Positions 24,711-32,765 of a DNA stretch of 57,086 bases are shown one piece after another. The DNA comes from DATJIG01 sp050260515 (GTDB lineage Bacteria; Pseudomonadota; Alphaproteobacteria; SMXQ01). The notes beneath the pieces were generated by a model. The model did no database searches and was not told the DNA's origin. It saw only the letters and a program-made list of their open reading frames with translations. Numbering within the stretch: the stretch's first letter is position 1; every line of letters begins with the position of its first letter. The DNA lies in contig JBLNCI010000047.1 of assembly GCA_050260515.1 (NCBI GenBank), forward strand, positions 1-57,086, written 5' to 3'. Both the position numbers and the translations under genes were made by a program.

Positions 24711-26153
24711 ATGGATTTCGCCGTCATTGCCACCGTTGCGCTGGGTCTGCTCACCGCCGGACTGGGGGCGGGGCTCGCCGCGGTCCTGCGCGAGCGCGGC
24801 CGTCTCGAAGCGGACCGCGACGAAGCGCGGGCGCTGATCGTCGGCTACCTCGCGGCGAAGACCGAATCCGAGACGCGGCTCGCCGCCGCCGAGGCGGCAC
24901 TCGCTGCCGCGCGCACCGAGCGCGAGCGCGCGGTTCAGGAGACGGCGCGCGAACGCGAGGCCCGCGAGAGCGCCGAGCGGCGCGCGGCCCTCTCCGACCA
25001 GGCGCGGACCCAGATCGAGCAGCGGATGGCGGACTGGGAGACGGTGCGGGCGCAGACCCTCGATGCGACCAAGGCGGCGCTGCTCGAGACGTCCACCACG
25101 CTCTCCAGCAAGCTGATCGAGGATCACAAGCGCGAGGCCGAGGCCACCAAGAAGGAGAGCGAGGAGCTCGTCAAGAAGACCACCGACACTCTGTTCAAGC
25201 AGTTCGAAGATGTCGCGCGCACGGTGACATCGCTGCACTCCGAGGTCCGCGAGAACCGCTCGATGACGGAGACGATCCACCGCGCGCTCTCGAATCCCGC
25301 CGGCGCCGGGCATTACGCGGAGATCGGGCTCGAGAACACGCTGCGCTCGTTCGGGCTGGAGCCCGGCCGCGACTTCCTGATCCAGCACACCGTCGCCGGG
25401 CATGAAGAGGGCACGCGCCTGCGCCCCGATGCCGTCGTGTTCCTGCCGAATGATGCCGTGCTCGCCATCGACTGCAAGGCATCCAAGTTCCTGCTGGAAA
25501 TCGCCGACGCCGAGGGCACGGATCGCGAGGCCGACGCCTACGCGAGTCTCGCCGGGACGATGAACGCCCACCTTCGCGCGCTCGCCAGCCGCGACTACGC
25601 CACGGCGATCACCGCGGAGCAGCGCAAGGCCGGCAAGGGCGAGCGGGTCATCCGCGCCATCAACATCATGTACCTGCCCAACGAAGGCGCGATCGAACGG
25701 CTGTGGCGCGCCGATCCCGAGTTCCAGCGGAAAGCCGTGAAGGAGCAGATCAGCGTCGTCGGCCCGGCCGGGCTGATGACGTTCATCGGCTTCGCACGCA
25801 GCGAGATCGACCTCGGCCGGCAGATGGAGAATCGCGAGCACATCGTCGAGGCCACGCGCCAGCTCCTCGATGCGGTCGCCATGGCGATCACGCACGCGGC
25901 GGGCATCGGCAAGAGTCTCAAGGCGGCGGCGACGAGCCATTCCAAGCTGATCGGATCGATCAATGCGCGGCTCCTCCCGCGCAGCCGCGAGCTGATCGCG
26001 CTCGGCGTGCGTCCGGCGAAGGCCAAGGAGCTTTCGATGCGGCTTCCCGCGGTTCAGGTGATCGATTCGATCGACACGCTGATCGAGGGCGAGGCCGAGG
26101 ACGTGACGACCGCCGGCGCGCTTCCCGATGCCAGCGCCGGCGAGCGCGACTGA
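24711..26153 (+). CDS. rmuC: DNA recombination protein RmuC
   Basis: A 480-aa protein of the RmuC family, thought to limit rearrangements between inverted repeats, with a nuclease-like core. It has an N-terminal membrane segment (FAVIATVALGLLTAGLGAGLAAVL), a long coiled coil rich in Arg/Glu/Ala (about 25-170), and the PD-(D/E)xK-like core near residues 240-400 (LRPDAVVFLPNDAVLAIDCKASKF). It starts a rightward stretch with the DUF5996 gene. Biochemical activity in the family is still poorly defined. Confidence 0.92.
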   Translation: MDFAVIATVALGLLTAGLGAGLAAVLRERGRLEADRDEARALIVGYLAAKTESETRLAAAEAALAAARTERERAVQETAREREARESAERRAALSDQARTQIEQRMADWETVRAQTLDATKAALLETSTTLSSKLIEDHKREAEATKKESEELVKKTTDTLFKQFEDVARTVTSLHSEVRENRSMTETIHRALSNPAGAGHYAEIGLENTLRSFGLEPGRDFLIQHTVAGHEEGTRLRPDAVVFLPNDAVLAIDCKASKFLLEIADAEGTDREADAYASLAGTMNAHLRALASRDYATAITAEQRKAGKGERVIRAINIMYLPNEGAIERLWRADPEFQRKAVKEQISVVGPAGLMTFIGFARSEIDLGRQMENREHIVEATRQLLDAVAMAITHAAGIGKSLKAAATSHSKLIGSINARLLPRSRELIALGVRPAKAKELSMRLPAVQVIDSIDTLIEGEAEDVTTAGALPDASAGERD

Positions 26154-26321
26154 TCGCGGGCGCCCGCGGGTCGGTTGCCGTCGCAGCGCAATTAGCTATC
26201 CCCAGGAATCTGCACGTTCCGCGCGCGGCCGCGGAATGACACTGTGCAGCCGCCCTTCGCAGACCTAGAACGACGCCGGAGGCGGACGCGAGTTGGTCCG
26301 CGGCGGGAAGCGGGTGAACCC

Positions 26322-27302
26322 ATGGCGATCGTGCTCGAGAACCGGCGTGCTCTACCGTCCGGAGGTTTACGCGGGCCATGGCCCGCGCTGCCGCTCGCCG
26401 AGTGGCGCGACACCTGCCAGACCCTGCACCGCTGGACCCAGATCGTCGGCAAGATCCGTCTCGCGCTGACGCCCTGGCTCAATCACTCGTGGCAGGCGAC
26501 GCTCTACATCACCTCGCGCGGGCTGACGACGTCGCCGATCCCGTACGGCGCCGGCACCTTCACCATCGACTTCGACTTCCTCGCCCACGCGCTGGTGATC
26601 CGTCCCGACTGGGGCCCTGAGCGCCGAGTGGCGCTCCGGCCGCGCACCGTCGCCGACTTCTACGACGACGTGATGCGGACTCTGGCGCTGCTCGACGTCG
26701 ACGTCGCCATCCATCGCGCTCCGAACGAGCTTCCGGACGCCGTGCGGTTCGACGAGGACCACGCGCACCGGTCCTACGACCCCGAGTTCGTGCAGCGCTT
26801 CTGGCGCGTGCTCGTGCAGGCCGACCGCGTGTTGAAGACGTTCCGCACCGGGTTCCTCGGCAAGGCGAGCCCGGTGCATTTCTTCTGGGGCAGCTTCGAT
26901 CTCGCAGTGACGCGGTTTTCGGGTCGGCGCGCGCCGCTGCACCCCGGTGGCGTGCCGCATTTGCCCGACAACGTGACGCGCGAGGCCTACTCCCACGAGG
27001 TGTCGAGCGCAGGCTTCTGGCCCGGCGGCGGCGCGATCGATTTTCCCGCGTTCTACTCCTACGCCTATCCGGCGCCGATCGGCTTCAAGGACGCGCGGGT
27101 GCGGCCCGAGTCCGCGTTCTTCCACGACGGCCTCGGCGAGTTCATCCTGCCCTACGACGACGTCAGGACCGCCGAGGATCCGGGCGAGGTGCTGCTCGAT
27201 TTCCTGCAGTCGACCTACGAGGCCGCCGCCGACCTCGGCGCGTGGGACCGTCCCGCCCTCGAATGCGAGCTTGGCGCGCCGGGGCGACCGCGGCCGGTCT
27301 AG
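26322..27302 (+). CDS. DUF5996 family protein
   Basis: A 326-aa soluble protein. The opening WPALPLAEWRDTCQTLHRWTQIVGKIRLAL and the following SWQATLYITSRGLTTSPIPYG are the family signature, which I recognise but cannot link to a reaction. The ATG at 26322 is chosen because similarity starts soon after it; a longer frame from 26244 has no family features. It lies between rmuC and the convergent bioA, 4 nt from the bioA stop. The 168-nt gap upstream holds two GC-rich palindromes (26155-26168 and 26217-26236) and no gene. Confidence 0.82.
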   Translation: MAIVLENRRALPSGGLRGPWPALPLAEWRDTCQTLHRWTQIVGKIRLALTPWLNHSWQATLYITSRGLTTSPIPYGAGTFTIDFDFLAHALVIRPDWGPERRVALRPRTVADFYDDVMRTLALLDVDVAIHRAPNELPDAVRFDEDHAHRSYDPEFVQRFWRVLVQADRVLKTFRTGFLGKASPVHFFWGSFDLAVTRFSGRRAPLHPGGVPHLPDNVTREAYSHEVSSAGFWPGGGAIDFPAFYSYAYPAPIGFKDARVRPESAFFHDGLGEFILPYDDVRTAEDPGEVLLDFLQSTYEAAADLGAWDRPALECELGAPGRPRPV

Positions 27303-27306
27303 ATCG

Positions 27307-28590
27307 TCAGGGGCCGCGCGCCGCGACCGCCTTCACCACGCCGTCGCACAGCGCCGCCACCTCGTCGGCGGGCATGACGTAGGCCGGCGTCAGGTAGACG
27401 ATGTCGAGGAACGGCCGCACCCACAGGCCCGCGTCGAGACAGCGCCGCGCGATGCCGTCGAGGCCGTCGCGCGACTCGAGCTGCACCACGCCGATCGCCC
27501 CCCACGCCCGCACGTCGACGACTCCGGGCAGCGTGCGCGCGGGCGCGAGCCCGTCGCGCAGCGCATCCTCGATCGCCCGCACCTGATCGAGGCGCGGCTG
27601 CGACGCGAACAGGTCGAGCGAGGCATTGGCTGCGGCGCAGACGAGCGGGTTGCCCATGAAGGTCGGGCCGTGCATCAGCGCCGCATCGGGCGAATCCGAG
27701 TGGAACGGCGAATAGACGGATTCGCGCGCCAGCGTCGCCGCGAGCGGCAGCGCGCCGCCGGTCAGCGCCTTGCCCAGGCAGACGATGTCGGGCGCGACCT
27801 CGGCCTGCTCGCACGCGAACATGGTTCCCAGGCGGCCGAAGCCGGTGAAGATCTCGTCGGCGATCAGCAGCACGCCGTGGCGACGGCAGGTGCCGGCGAT
27901 CGCAACGAGCGTGTCGGGTTCGTGGAACCGCATGCCGCCCGCTCCCTGCACCAGCGGCTCGACGATCACGCCCGCGATCTCGTCGCGCCGTGTCGCAAGC
28001 AGCCGGTCGAACGCGCGGCGGCGATCCATCGTGTCGGGCAGGTCGATGACGATGTGCTCGGGGACGTAGCCCTTGAACAGGCGGTGCATGCCCTCGTCGG
28101 TGTCGCCGACCGCCATCGCAGCCAGCGTGTCGCCGTGATAGCCGCCGCGGAAGCCGACGAAGGTCTTGCGCCCCTGCTCGCCCTTGTTGATCCAGTGCTG
28201 CACCGCGATCTTGAGCGCGACCTCGACCGCGACCGATCCCGACTCGCTGAAGAACGTCTTCCACGGCCCGCCCGGCACGAGATCGGAGAGCCGTCCGGCG
28301 AGCGTCACCGCGGGCTCGTGGACGAGGCCGCCGAGCATGACGTGCGGCATCGTCTCGGCCTGGCGCTTGATGGCATCGACGATCGCCGGGTGGTTGTAGC
28401 CGTGGACCGCGGTCCACCACGACGCGATGCCGTCGATCAGCTCGCGGCCGTCCTCGAGCACGATGCGCGTGCCGCGCGTCGCGCGCACCGGGAGCGGCGG
28501 CGCGGCGGTCTTCATCTGGGTGTAGGGACGCCAGAGGCGGTCGAGTCCGGTCCGATACCAGTCCGGCCCGCCCGGCGATTCGCCGCTCAC
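27307..28590 (-). CDS. bioA: Adenosylmethionine-8-amino-7-oxononanoate aminotransferase
   Basis: PLP enzyme that makes 7,8-diaminononanoate in biotin synthesis, using S-adenosylmethionine as amino donor. The core shows DGIASWWTAVHGYNHP, FFSESGSVAVEVALK, the IADEIFTGFGR Asp motif, and LGKALTGG with the PLP lysine. I place the start at the GTG at 28590, 7 nt after the bioB stop, giving 427 aa, very close to the E. coli length (429). A longer frame to 28659 would overlap bioB by about 60 nt and adds a non-conserved tail. Second gene of bioBA. Confidence 0.93.
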   Translation of the reverse strand: MSGESPGGPDWYRTGLDRLWRPYTQMKTAAPPLPVRATRGTRIVLEDGRELIDGIASWWTAVHGYNHPAIVDAIKRQAETMPHVMLGGLVHEPAVTLAGRLSDLVPGGPWKTFFSESGSVAVEVALKIAVQHWINKGEQGRKTFVGFRGGYHGDTLAAMAVGDTDEGMHRLFKGYVPEHIVIDLPDTMDRRRAFDRLLATRRDEIAGVIVEPLVQGAGGMRFHEPDTLVAIAGTCRRHGVLLIADEIFTGFGRLGTMFACEQAEVAPDIVCLGKALTGGALPLAATLARESVYSPFHSDSPDAALMHGPTFMGNPLVCAAANASLDLFASQPRLDQVRAIEDALRDGLAPARTLPGVVDVRAWGAIGVVQLESRDGLDGIARRCLDAGLWVRPFLDIVYLTPAYVMPADEVAALCDGVVKAVAARGP

Positions 28591-28597
28591 GCGCCGC

Positions 28598-29590
28598 TCA
28601 GTGACTGGCGTCGAGCGGCCGGATGCCGAGGCGGTCGAGCAGCCGCCGGTCGTCGGCATCGGCCGGATTGGGCGTCGTCAGCAGACGCTCGCCGTAGAAG
28701 ATCGAGTTCGCGCCGGCGAAGAACGCGAGCGCCTGCAGGCCCTCGTCGGTCTTCAGCCGTCCCGCGGCGAACCGGACGTAGGAGCGCGGCATCAGGATGC
28801 GGGCGACGGCGATGGTGCGCACGAAATCGAACGGATCGAGCGCGCCGTTGGCGTCCATCGGGGTGCCGGCGATCTTCACCAGCATGTTGATCGGCACGCT
28901 CTCCGGGTGCTCGGGGAGATTCGCGAGCGTCACCAGCATCGACGCGCGGTCCTCGGTCGATTCGCCCAAGCCCAGGATGCCGCCCGAGCAGATCTTGATG
29001 CCGGCGTCGCGGACGTGGCCCAACGTGTCGAGGCGATCCTGGTAAGTCCGCGTCGTCACGACTTTGGCGTAGAACGATTCCGAGGAGTCGAGATTGTGAT
29101 TGTAGTAGTCGAGGCCAGCCGACTTCAGCGTGCGCGCCTGGTCGGCCGTGAGCATGCCGGCGGTGACGCAGGTCTCGAGCCCGAGGCCGCGCACGCCCTC
29201 GACGAGCTCGCACATCTTCGCGAGATCGCGCGCGTTGGGCGAGCGCCACGCCGCACCCATGCAGAAGCGTCCGGCCCCGGCGTCCTTCGCCGCACGCGCG
29301 GCGTCGAGCACCTCGGCGACCCCCATCATCTTCTCGGCCTTGAGGCCGGTCGGGAAGTGCACCGATTGCGCGCAGTAGCCGCAGTCCTCGGGGCAGCCGC
29401 CAGTCTTGACGTTGAGCAGGGTCGAGAGCTGGACCGCGTTGGCGTCGTGATGGCGGCGATGGATGGTATGCGCTTCGAACAGCAGGTCGTTGAACGGCAA
29501 TGCAAACAGCGCCGCGGCCTCGGGCACGGTCCAGTCGTGGCGGACGTCGGGGTGCTCGGAAACGGCGACGTTGGAACTGTCGGGGGACAT
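28598..29590 (-). CDS. bioB: Biotin synthase
   Basis: Radical SAM enzyme inserting sulfur into dethiobiotin. The 330-aa protein carries CPEDCGYC, the CxxxCxxC that binds the [4Fe-4S] cluster, and residues expected around the [2Fe-2S] cluster (GRFCMGAAWR, LETCVTAGML, and the Arg in SYVRFAAGR). It starts a leftward bioBA pair, divergent from bioFD, so one 100-nt control region serves all four late biotin genes. Confidence 0.97.
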   Translation of the reverse strand: MSPDSSNVAVSEHPDVRHDWTVPEAAALFALPFNDLLFEAHTIHRRHHDANAVQLSTLLNVKTGGCPEDCGYCAQSVHFPTGLKAEKMMGVAEVLDAARAAKDAGAGRFCMGAAWRSPNARDLAKMCELVEGVRGLGLETCVTAGMLTADQARTLKSAGLDYYNHNLDSSESFYAKVVTTRTYQDRLDTLGHVRDAGIKICSGGILGLGESTEDRASMLVTLANLPEHPESVPINMLVKIAGTPMDANGALDPFDFVRTIAVARILMPRSYVRFAAGRLKTDEGLQALAFFAGANSIFYGERLLTTPNPADADDRRLLDRLGIRPLDASH

Positions 29591-29643
29591 GCCTGAACTG
29601 TGCTGTTTCGGTCTGGAATCGCGCGCAGCTTAGGCGAGGCGCC

Positions 29644-29651
29644 ATTATACT
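29644..29651. promoter_or_regulatory. Overlapping divergent -10 elements for bioB and bioF
   Basis: On the minus strand TATAAT (29649-29644) is a perfect -10 for bioB; on the plus strand TATACT (29646-29651) can serve bioF. The two overlap, so RNA polymerase could serve only one at a time. No clear -35 was found for either. I saw no BioR-type TTATMKATAA box or BirA-like operator in the gap. Confidence 0.45.
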
Positions 29652-29691
29652 GCCAGCGGAAAGGACCCCACCCAGACCGCTCCCGCACGCC

Positions 29692-30888
29692 ATGACGGAC
29701 CTCGACGCCTACGCCCGCGCCAAGCTCGCCGCGATCGACCGCGCCGAGCGGCGGCGCACCCTCGCGCCGACCGCGCGCAGCCAGGGGCTGTGGCTCGACC
29801 GCGACGGCAAGCGGCTGCTGAGCTTCTCGTGCAACGACTACCTCGGTCTGTCGTTGCATCCCGATGTGATCGCCGCGTCGGTGTCGGCCACCGCCCGCTA
29901 CGGCGCGGGCGCGGGCGCCTCGCGCTACATCACCGGCAACAGCCCGCTTTACCGCGAGCTCGAAGCGGCGCTCGCACGTCTCAAGGGCGCCGACGAGTCG
30001 CTCGTCTTCGCGACCGGCTATCTCGCCAACATCGGGGTGATTCCGGCGCTGGTGGGGCCGGGCGATCTCATCGTCGCCGACGAGCTGATGCATGCATCGA
30101 TGCACGCCGGAGCAAAGCTTTCGGGCGCCGAGATCATCCTGTTTCGCCACAACGATGCCCGCGATTGCGCACGGCTGCTGGAGGCGCGGCGCGCGATGGT
30201 CCGTCATGCGCTGATCCTCACCGAAGGCGTGTTCAGCATGGACGGCGATCGCGCGCCGGTCGCGGAACTCTTCGACGTGGCGCAGTCCCACGATGCCTGG
30301 TTGATGACCGACGACGCCCACGCGCTGGGGGTGATCGGCGGCGGGCGCGGCAGCGGCGTCGATCGTGACGGGCGGTCGGTGGGCGTGCCGCTGCAGATGG
30401 GGACCTTGTCGAAGGCTGTCGGCGCGCTTGGCGGCTATGTCGCCGCGTCCAGCACCGTCATCGACATGCTGCGCCACCGCGCCCGCAGCGCGATCTATTC
30501 GACGGCATTGCCGCCCGGAGTGGTGGCCGCGGCCGTGACGGCGCTCGGCATCATCGAGCGCGATCCCGCGCTGTGCGGCCGGCCGCTTGCGCTGGCGCGC
30601 CGCTTCACCGCGCAGATCGGGTTGCCCGAGGCCGAGAGCGCCATCGTGCCAGTGATCGTCGGCCCCGAGGACGCGGCGATGACGGCTCAGGCCGCGCTCG
30701 CCGACGCCGGCTTCATGGTCGTCGCGATCCGGCCGCCGACGGTGCCGGTCGGCACCTGCCGCCTGCGCATCGCCTTCTCGGCCGCCCATCGCGAGGAGGA
30801 CGTCGACCGCCTCGCGGCCACATTCGAGAACCTTGGCATCGCCGATGCGGCGCGGCGCACGGCAACTGCGACGGAGGCCGTCCGCTGA
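29692..30888 (+). CDS. bioF: 8-amino-7-oxononanoate synthase
   Basis: PLP enzyme condensing pimeloyl-ACP/CoA with alanine, the first of the late biotin steps. The 398-aa protein shows LSFSCNDYLGLSLHP, GAGASRYITGNSPLYRELE, EGVFSMDGDRAP, TDDAHALGVIG and GTLSKAVGALGGY with the PLP lysine. Its stop codon overlaps the probable CTG start of bioD. Divergent from bioB. Confidence 0.96.
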   Translation: MTDLDAYARAKLAAIDRAERRRTLAPTARSQGLWLDRDGKRLLSFSCNDYLGLSLHPDVIAASVSATARYGAGAGASRYITGNSPLYRELEAALARLKGADESLVFATGYLANIGVIPALVGPGDLIVADELMHASMHAGAKLSGAEIILFRHNDARDCARLLEARRAMVRHALILTEGVFSMDGDRAPVAELFDVAQSHDAWLMTDDAHALGVIGGGRGSGVDRDGRSVGVPLQMGTLSKAVGALGGYVAASSTVIDMLRHRARSAIYSTALPPGVVAAAVTALGIIERDPALCGRPLALARRFTAQIGLPEAESAIVPVIVGPEDAAMTAQAALADAGFMVVAIRPPTVPVGTCRLRIAFSAAHREEDVDRLAATFENLGIADAARRTATATEAVR

Positions 30889-31562
30889 GCGCGCGCGTCG
30901 TCTTCGTCACCGCGTCGGGCACCGACGTCGGCAAGACCCACGTCGCGGCCAGCCTGCTGCGGGCGCTCCGCGCGCGCGGCCACGCCGCCCAAGCGCTGAA
31001 GCCGGTGATGAGCGGGTTCGATCCCGCCGATCTCGCGTCCTCGGACGCCGGCCGGCTGCTCGCCGCTCTCGGCGAGGAGGCCACGACCGACAACGTGGCG
31101 CGCGTGGCGCCGATCCGGTTCGAGGCGGCATTGCCGCCGACGGTCGCGGCCGCGCGGTACGACCGCATGCTGATCTTCCGCGACGTGGTGCGGGCGTGCC
31201 GCGACGCACTCGAGCGCACTGACGACATCCTGGTGATCGAGGGCGTCGGCGGCGTGATGGCGCCGATCGCCGAGGGCGCGAAGGTGATCGATCTCATCAA
31301 CGAGCTCGAGGCACCGGCGCTGCTGGTGGTCGGCAGCTACCTCGGCGCCGCGAGCCACGCGCTCACCGCGCTATCGGTGCTCGATGCCGAAAACGTGCCG
31401 GTGATCGGCATCGTCGTCAGCGAATCCGAAGGCAGCCCAGTGACGCTCGGCGAGACGATGGCGATGATCGCCCCGTTCGACCATGATCGGCGCATCCTCG
31501 CGCTGCCGCGCGGCGCCGACCGCGGTGCCGAGATCGCCGACTGGGTGCTGGCGGCGGTGTAG
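30885..31562 (+). CDS. bioD: ATP-dependent dethiobiotin synthetase
   Basis: Closes the ureido ring of dethiobiotin using CO2 and ATP. The product (225 aa) reads SARVVFVTASGTDVGKTHVA, KPVMSG, SSDAGRL (metal-binding Asp), VIEGVGGVMAPI and VGSYLGAASHALT, matching BioD. No ATG, GTG or TTG stands at the expected start; a CTG at 30885 does, 7 nt after a strong GGAGG (30873-30877) and overlapping the bioF TGA. The P-loop is ASGTDVGKT in place of the usual GTDTxVGKT, so the first glycine is lost and another is shifted, though GKT is kept. Last gene of bioFD. Confidence 0.88.
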   Translation: MSARVVFVTASGTDVGKTHVAASLLRALRARGHAAQALKPVMSGFDPADLASSDAGRLLAALGEEATTDNVARVAPIRFEAALPPTVAAARYDRMLIFRDVVRACRDALERTDDILVIEGVGGVMAPIAEGAKVIDLINELEAPALLVVGSYLGAASHALTALSVLDAENVPVIGIVVSESEGSPVTLGETMAMIAPFDHDRRILALPRGADRGAEIADWVLAAV

Positions 31563-31571
31563 GTTTTCAAC

Positions 31572-31650
31572 TCGTCATGCCTGCGAAAGCAGGCATCCAG
31601 AGCCGCCTCTCACCGGCTGCCCTGGACCGCCGCCTTCGCGGCGGTGACGA
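31572..31650. repeat. Intergenic repeat with two hairpins, CGTCATGCC type
   Basis: Outer arms TCGTCA and TGACGA enclose two perfect 8-bp hairpins: ATGCCTGC/GCAGGCAT (loop GAAA, 31577-31596) and ACCGCCGC/GCGGCGGT (loop CTTC, 31626-31645), with TCCAG/CTGGA between. This is the common alphaproteobacterial intergenic palindrome class. It lies between the convergent bioD and recR genes and could end transcription both ways. Confidence 0.75.
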
Positions 31651-31659
31651 CAGATCGGG

Positions 31660-32253
31660 TTAAAACGGCCTTCTGGCCTTCAGCGCCGCGGCCAGTGTGC
31701 CCTCGTCGAGGTAGTCGAGCTCGCCGCCGACCGGGACACCGTGGGCGAGCCGCGTCACCGCGACATCGAGACCCTTGAGGCGGTCGGTGACGTAGTGCGC
31801 CGTGGTCTGGCCGTCGACCGTCGCCGACGTCGCCAGCACGATCTCGCGCACCGCACCGCCGCGCACCCGCTCGACCAGCGGCGCGATGTTCAGGTCCTCC
31901 GGACCGACGCCTTCCAGCGCCGACAGCACGCCGCCGAGAACGTGATACCGGCCCTTGAAGATGCCGGCGCGCTCCAACGCCCACAGATCGGCGACGTCCT
32001 CGACAACGCAGATCAGCGACGCGTCGCGAGTCTCGTCGCGGCACACCGAGCACGGGTCCTGGGTGTCGAGATTGCCGCACTGCGAGCAGGCGCGGACCTT
32101 CTCGGCCGCGTCATCGATCGCGGCGGCGAGCGGCCGCATCAGCGCCTCGCGCTTCTTGAGGAGTGTCAGCGCCACGCGGCGCGCCGAGCGCGGGCCGAGG
32201 CCCGGCAGGCGCGCGAGGATCTGGACGAGACGCTCGATCTCAGCGGAGGCCAT
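31660..32253 (-). CDS. recR: Recombination protein RecR
   Basis: Works with RecF and RecO to load RecA at single-strand gaps. The 197-aa protein has a helix-hairpin-helix (ILARLPGLGPRSARRVAL), a Cys4 zinc finger (CSQCGNLDTQDPCSVC) and a Toprim domain (LICVVEDVADLWALE... GVLSALEGVGPEDL). Third in the dnaX-ybaB-recR order, separated from ybaB by a 170-nt repeat-filled gap. Confidence 0.97.
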   Translation of the reverse strand: MASAEIERLVQILARLPGLGPRSARRVALTLLKKREALMRPLAAAIDDAAEKVRACSQCGNLDTQDPCSVCRDETRDASLICVVEDVADLWALERAGIFKGRYHVLGGVLSALEGVGPEDLNIAPLVERVRGGAVREIVLATSATVDGQTTAHYVTDRLKGLDVAVTRLAHGVPVGGELDYLDEGTLAAALKARRPF

Positions 32254-32281
32254 AAGCGACGAGCCCCGGTGAGATCGAAGC

Positions 32282-32412
32282 CCCCCTCACCCCTGCCCTC
32301 TCCCCCAAAGGGGGCGAGGGCGGAAAAAGAGCGCACGTCGCGCGATGTGCGGAAACACCATCGACTCTCTTGCCCTCTCCCCTTCGGGAAGAGAGATGGG
32401 TGAGGGGTTTTT
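32282..32412. repeat. Intergenic hairpin repeat, long form with T-run
   Basis: Outer arms CCCCTCACCC (32284-32293) and GGGTGAGGGG enclose two inner hairpins, one of the CCCTCTCCC / GGGGGCGAGGG kind at the left and CTCTCCCC/GGGAAGAGAG-like at the right. It ends in six T residues on the plus strand (about 32408-32413). Same family as the elements at 151-190 and 22849-22992. It sits between ybaB and recR, both leftward. Confidence 0.7.
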
Positions 32413-32423
32413 TCATCTGCGCA

Positions 32424-32747
32424 TCAGAACGGCAGCTTGAGGCCGCCCGGCAGCGACATTCCGCCGGTGATGCTCTTCATCTCCGACTCGGCGAGCGCGT
32501 CGGCCTTGGTCTTCGCGTCCTTGTAGGCGGCGAGCACCAGATCCTCGAGCATGCCGACGTCGGTGGCATCGACCGCCTTCGGATCGATGGCGACGCGCTT
32601 CATCTCGCACTTGCCGTTGAGGACGACGCGCACCAGACCGCCGCCCGCCGCGCCCTCGATCTCGGCGGCGGCGAGGCGGTCGTTCATCTCCGCCATCTTG
32701 CTCTGCATGGCCTGCGCCTGCTTCAGCATCTGGCCGAGGTTCTTCAT
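32424..32747 (-). CDS. YbaB/EbfC family nucleoid-associated protein
   Basis: A 107-aa DNA-binding protein that forms tweezer-like dimers. It opens MKNLGQMLKQAQAMQSKMAEMNDRL and contains GGGLVRVVLNGKCEMKRVAIDP and MLEDLVLAAYKDAKTKADAL, as in the family. It starts 18 nt after the dnaX stop, the near-universal dnaX-ybaB-recR context, which suggests a role in recombination or chromosome organisation. Confidence 0.95.
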   Translation of the reverse strand: MKNLGQMLKQAQAMQSKMAEMNDRLAAAEIEGAAGGGLVRVVLNGKCEMKRVAIDPKAVDATDVGMLEDLVLAAYKDAKTKADALAESEMKSITGGMSLPGGLKLPF

Positions 32748-32765
32748 GACTGGACTCCTGTGGGG

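Noticed and set aside
29591..29691. BioR or BirA operator in the biotin gap
   Set aside because: No TTATMKATAA or TTGTAAACC-type repeat found.
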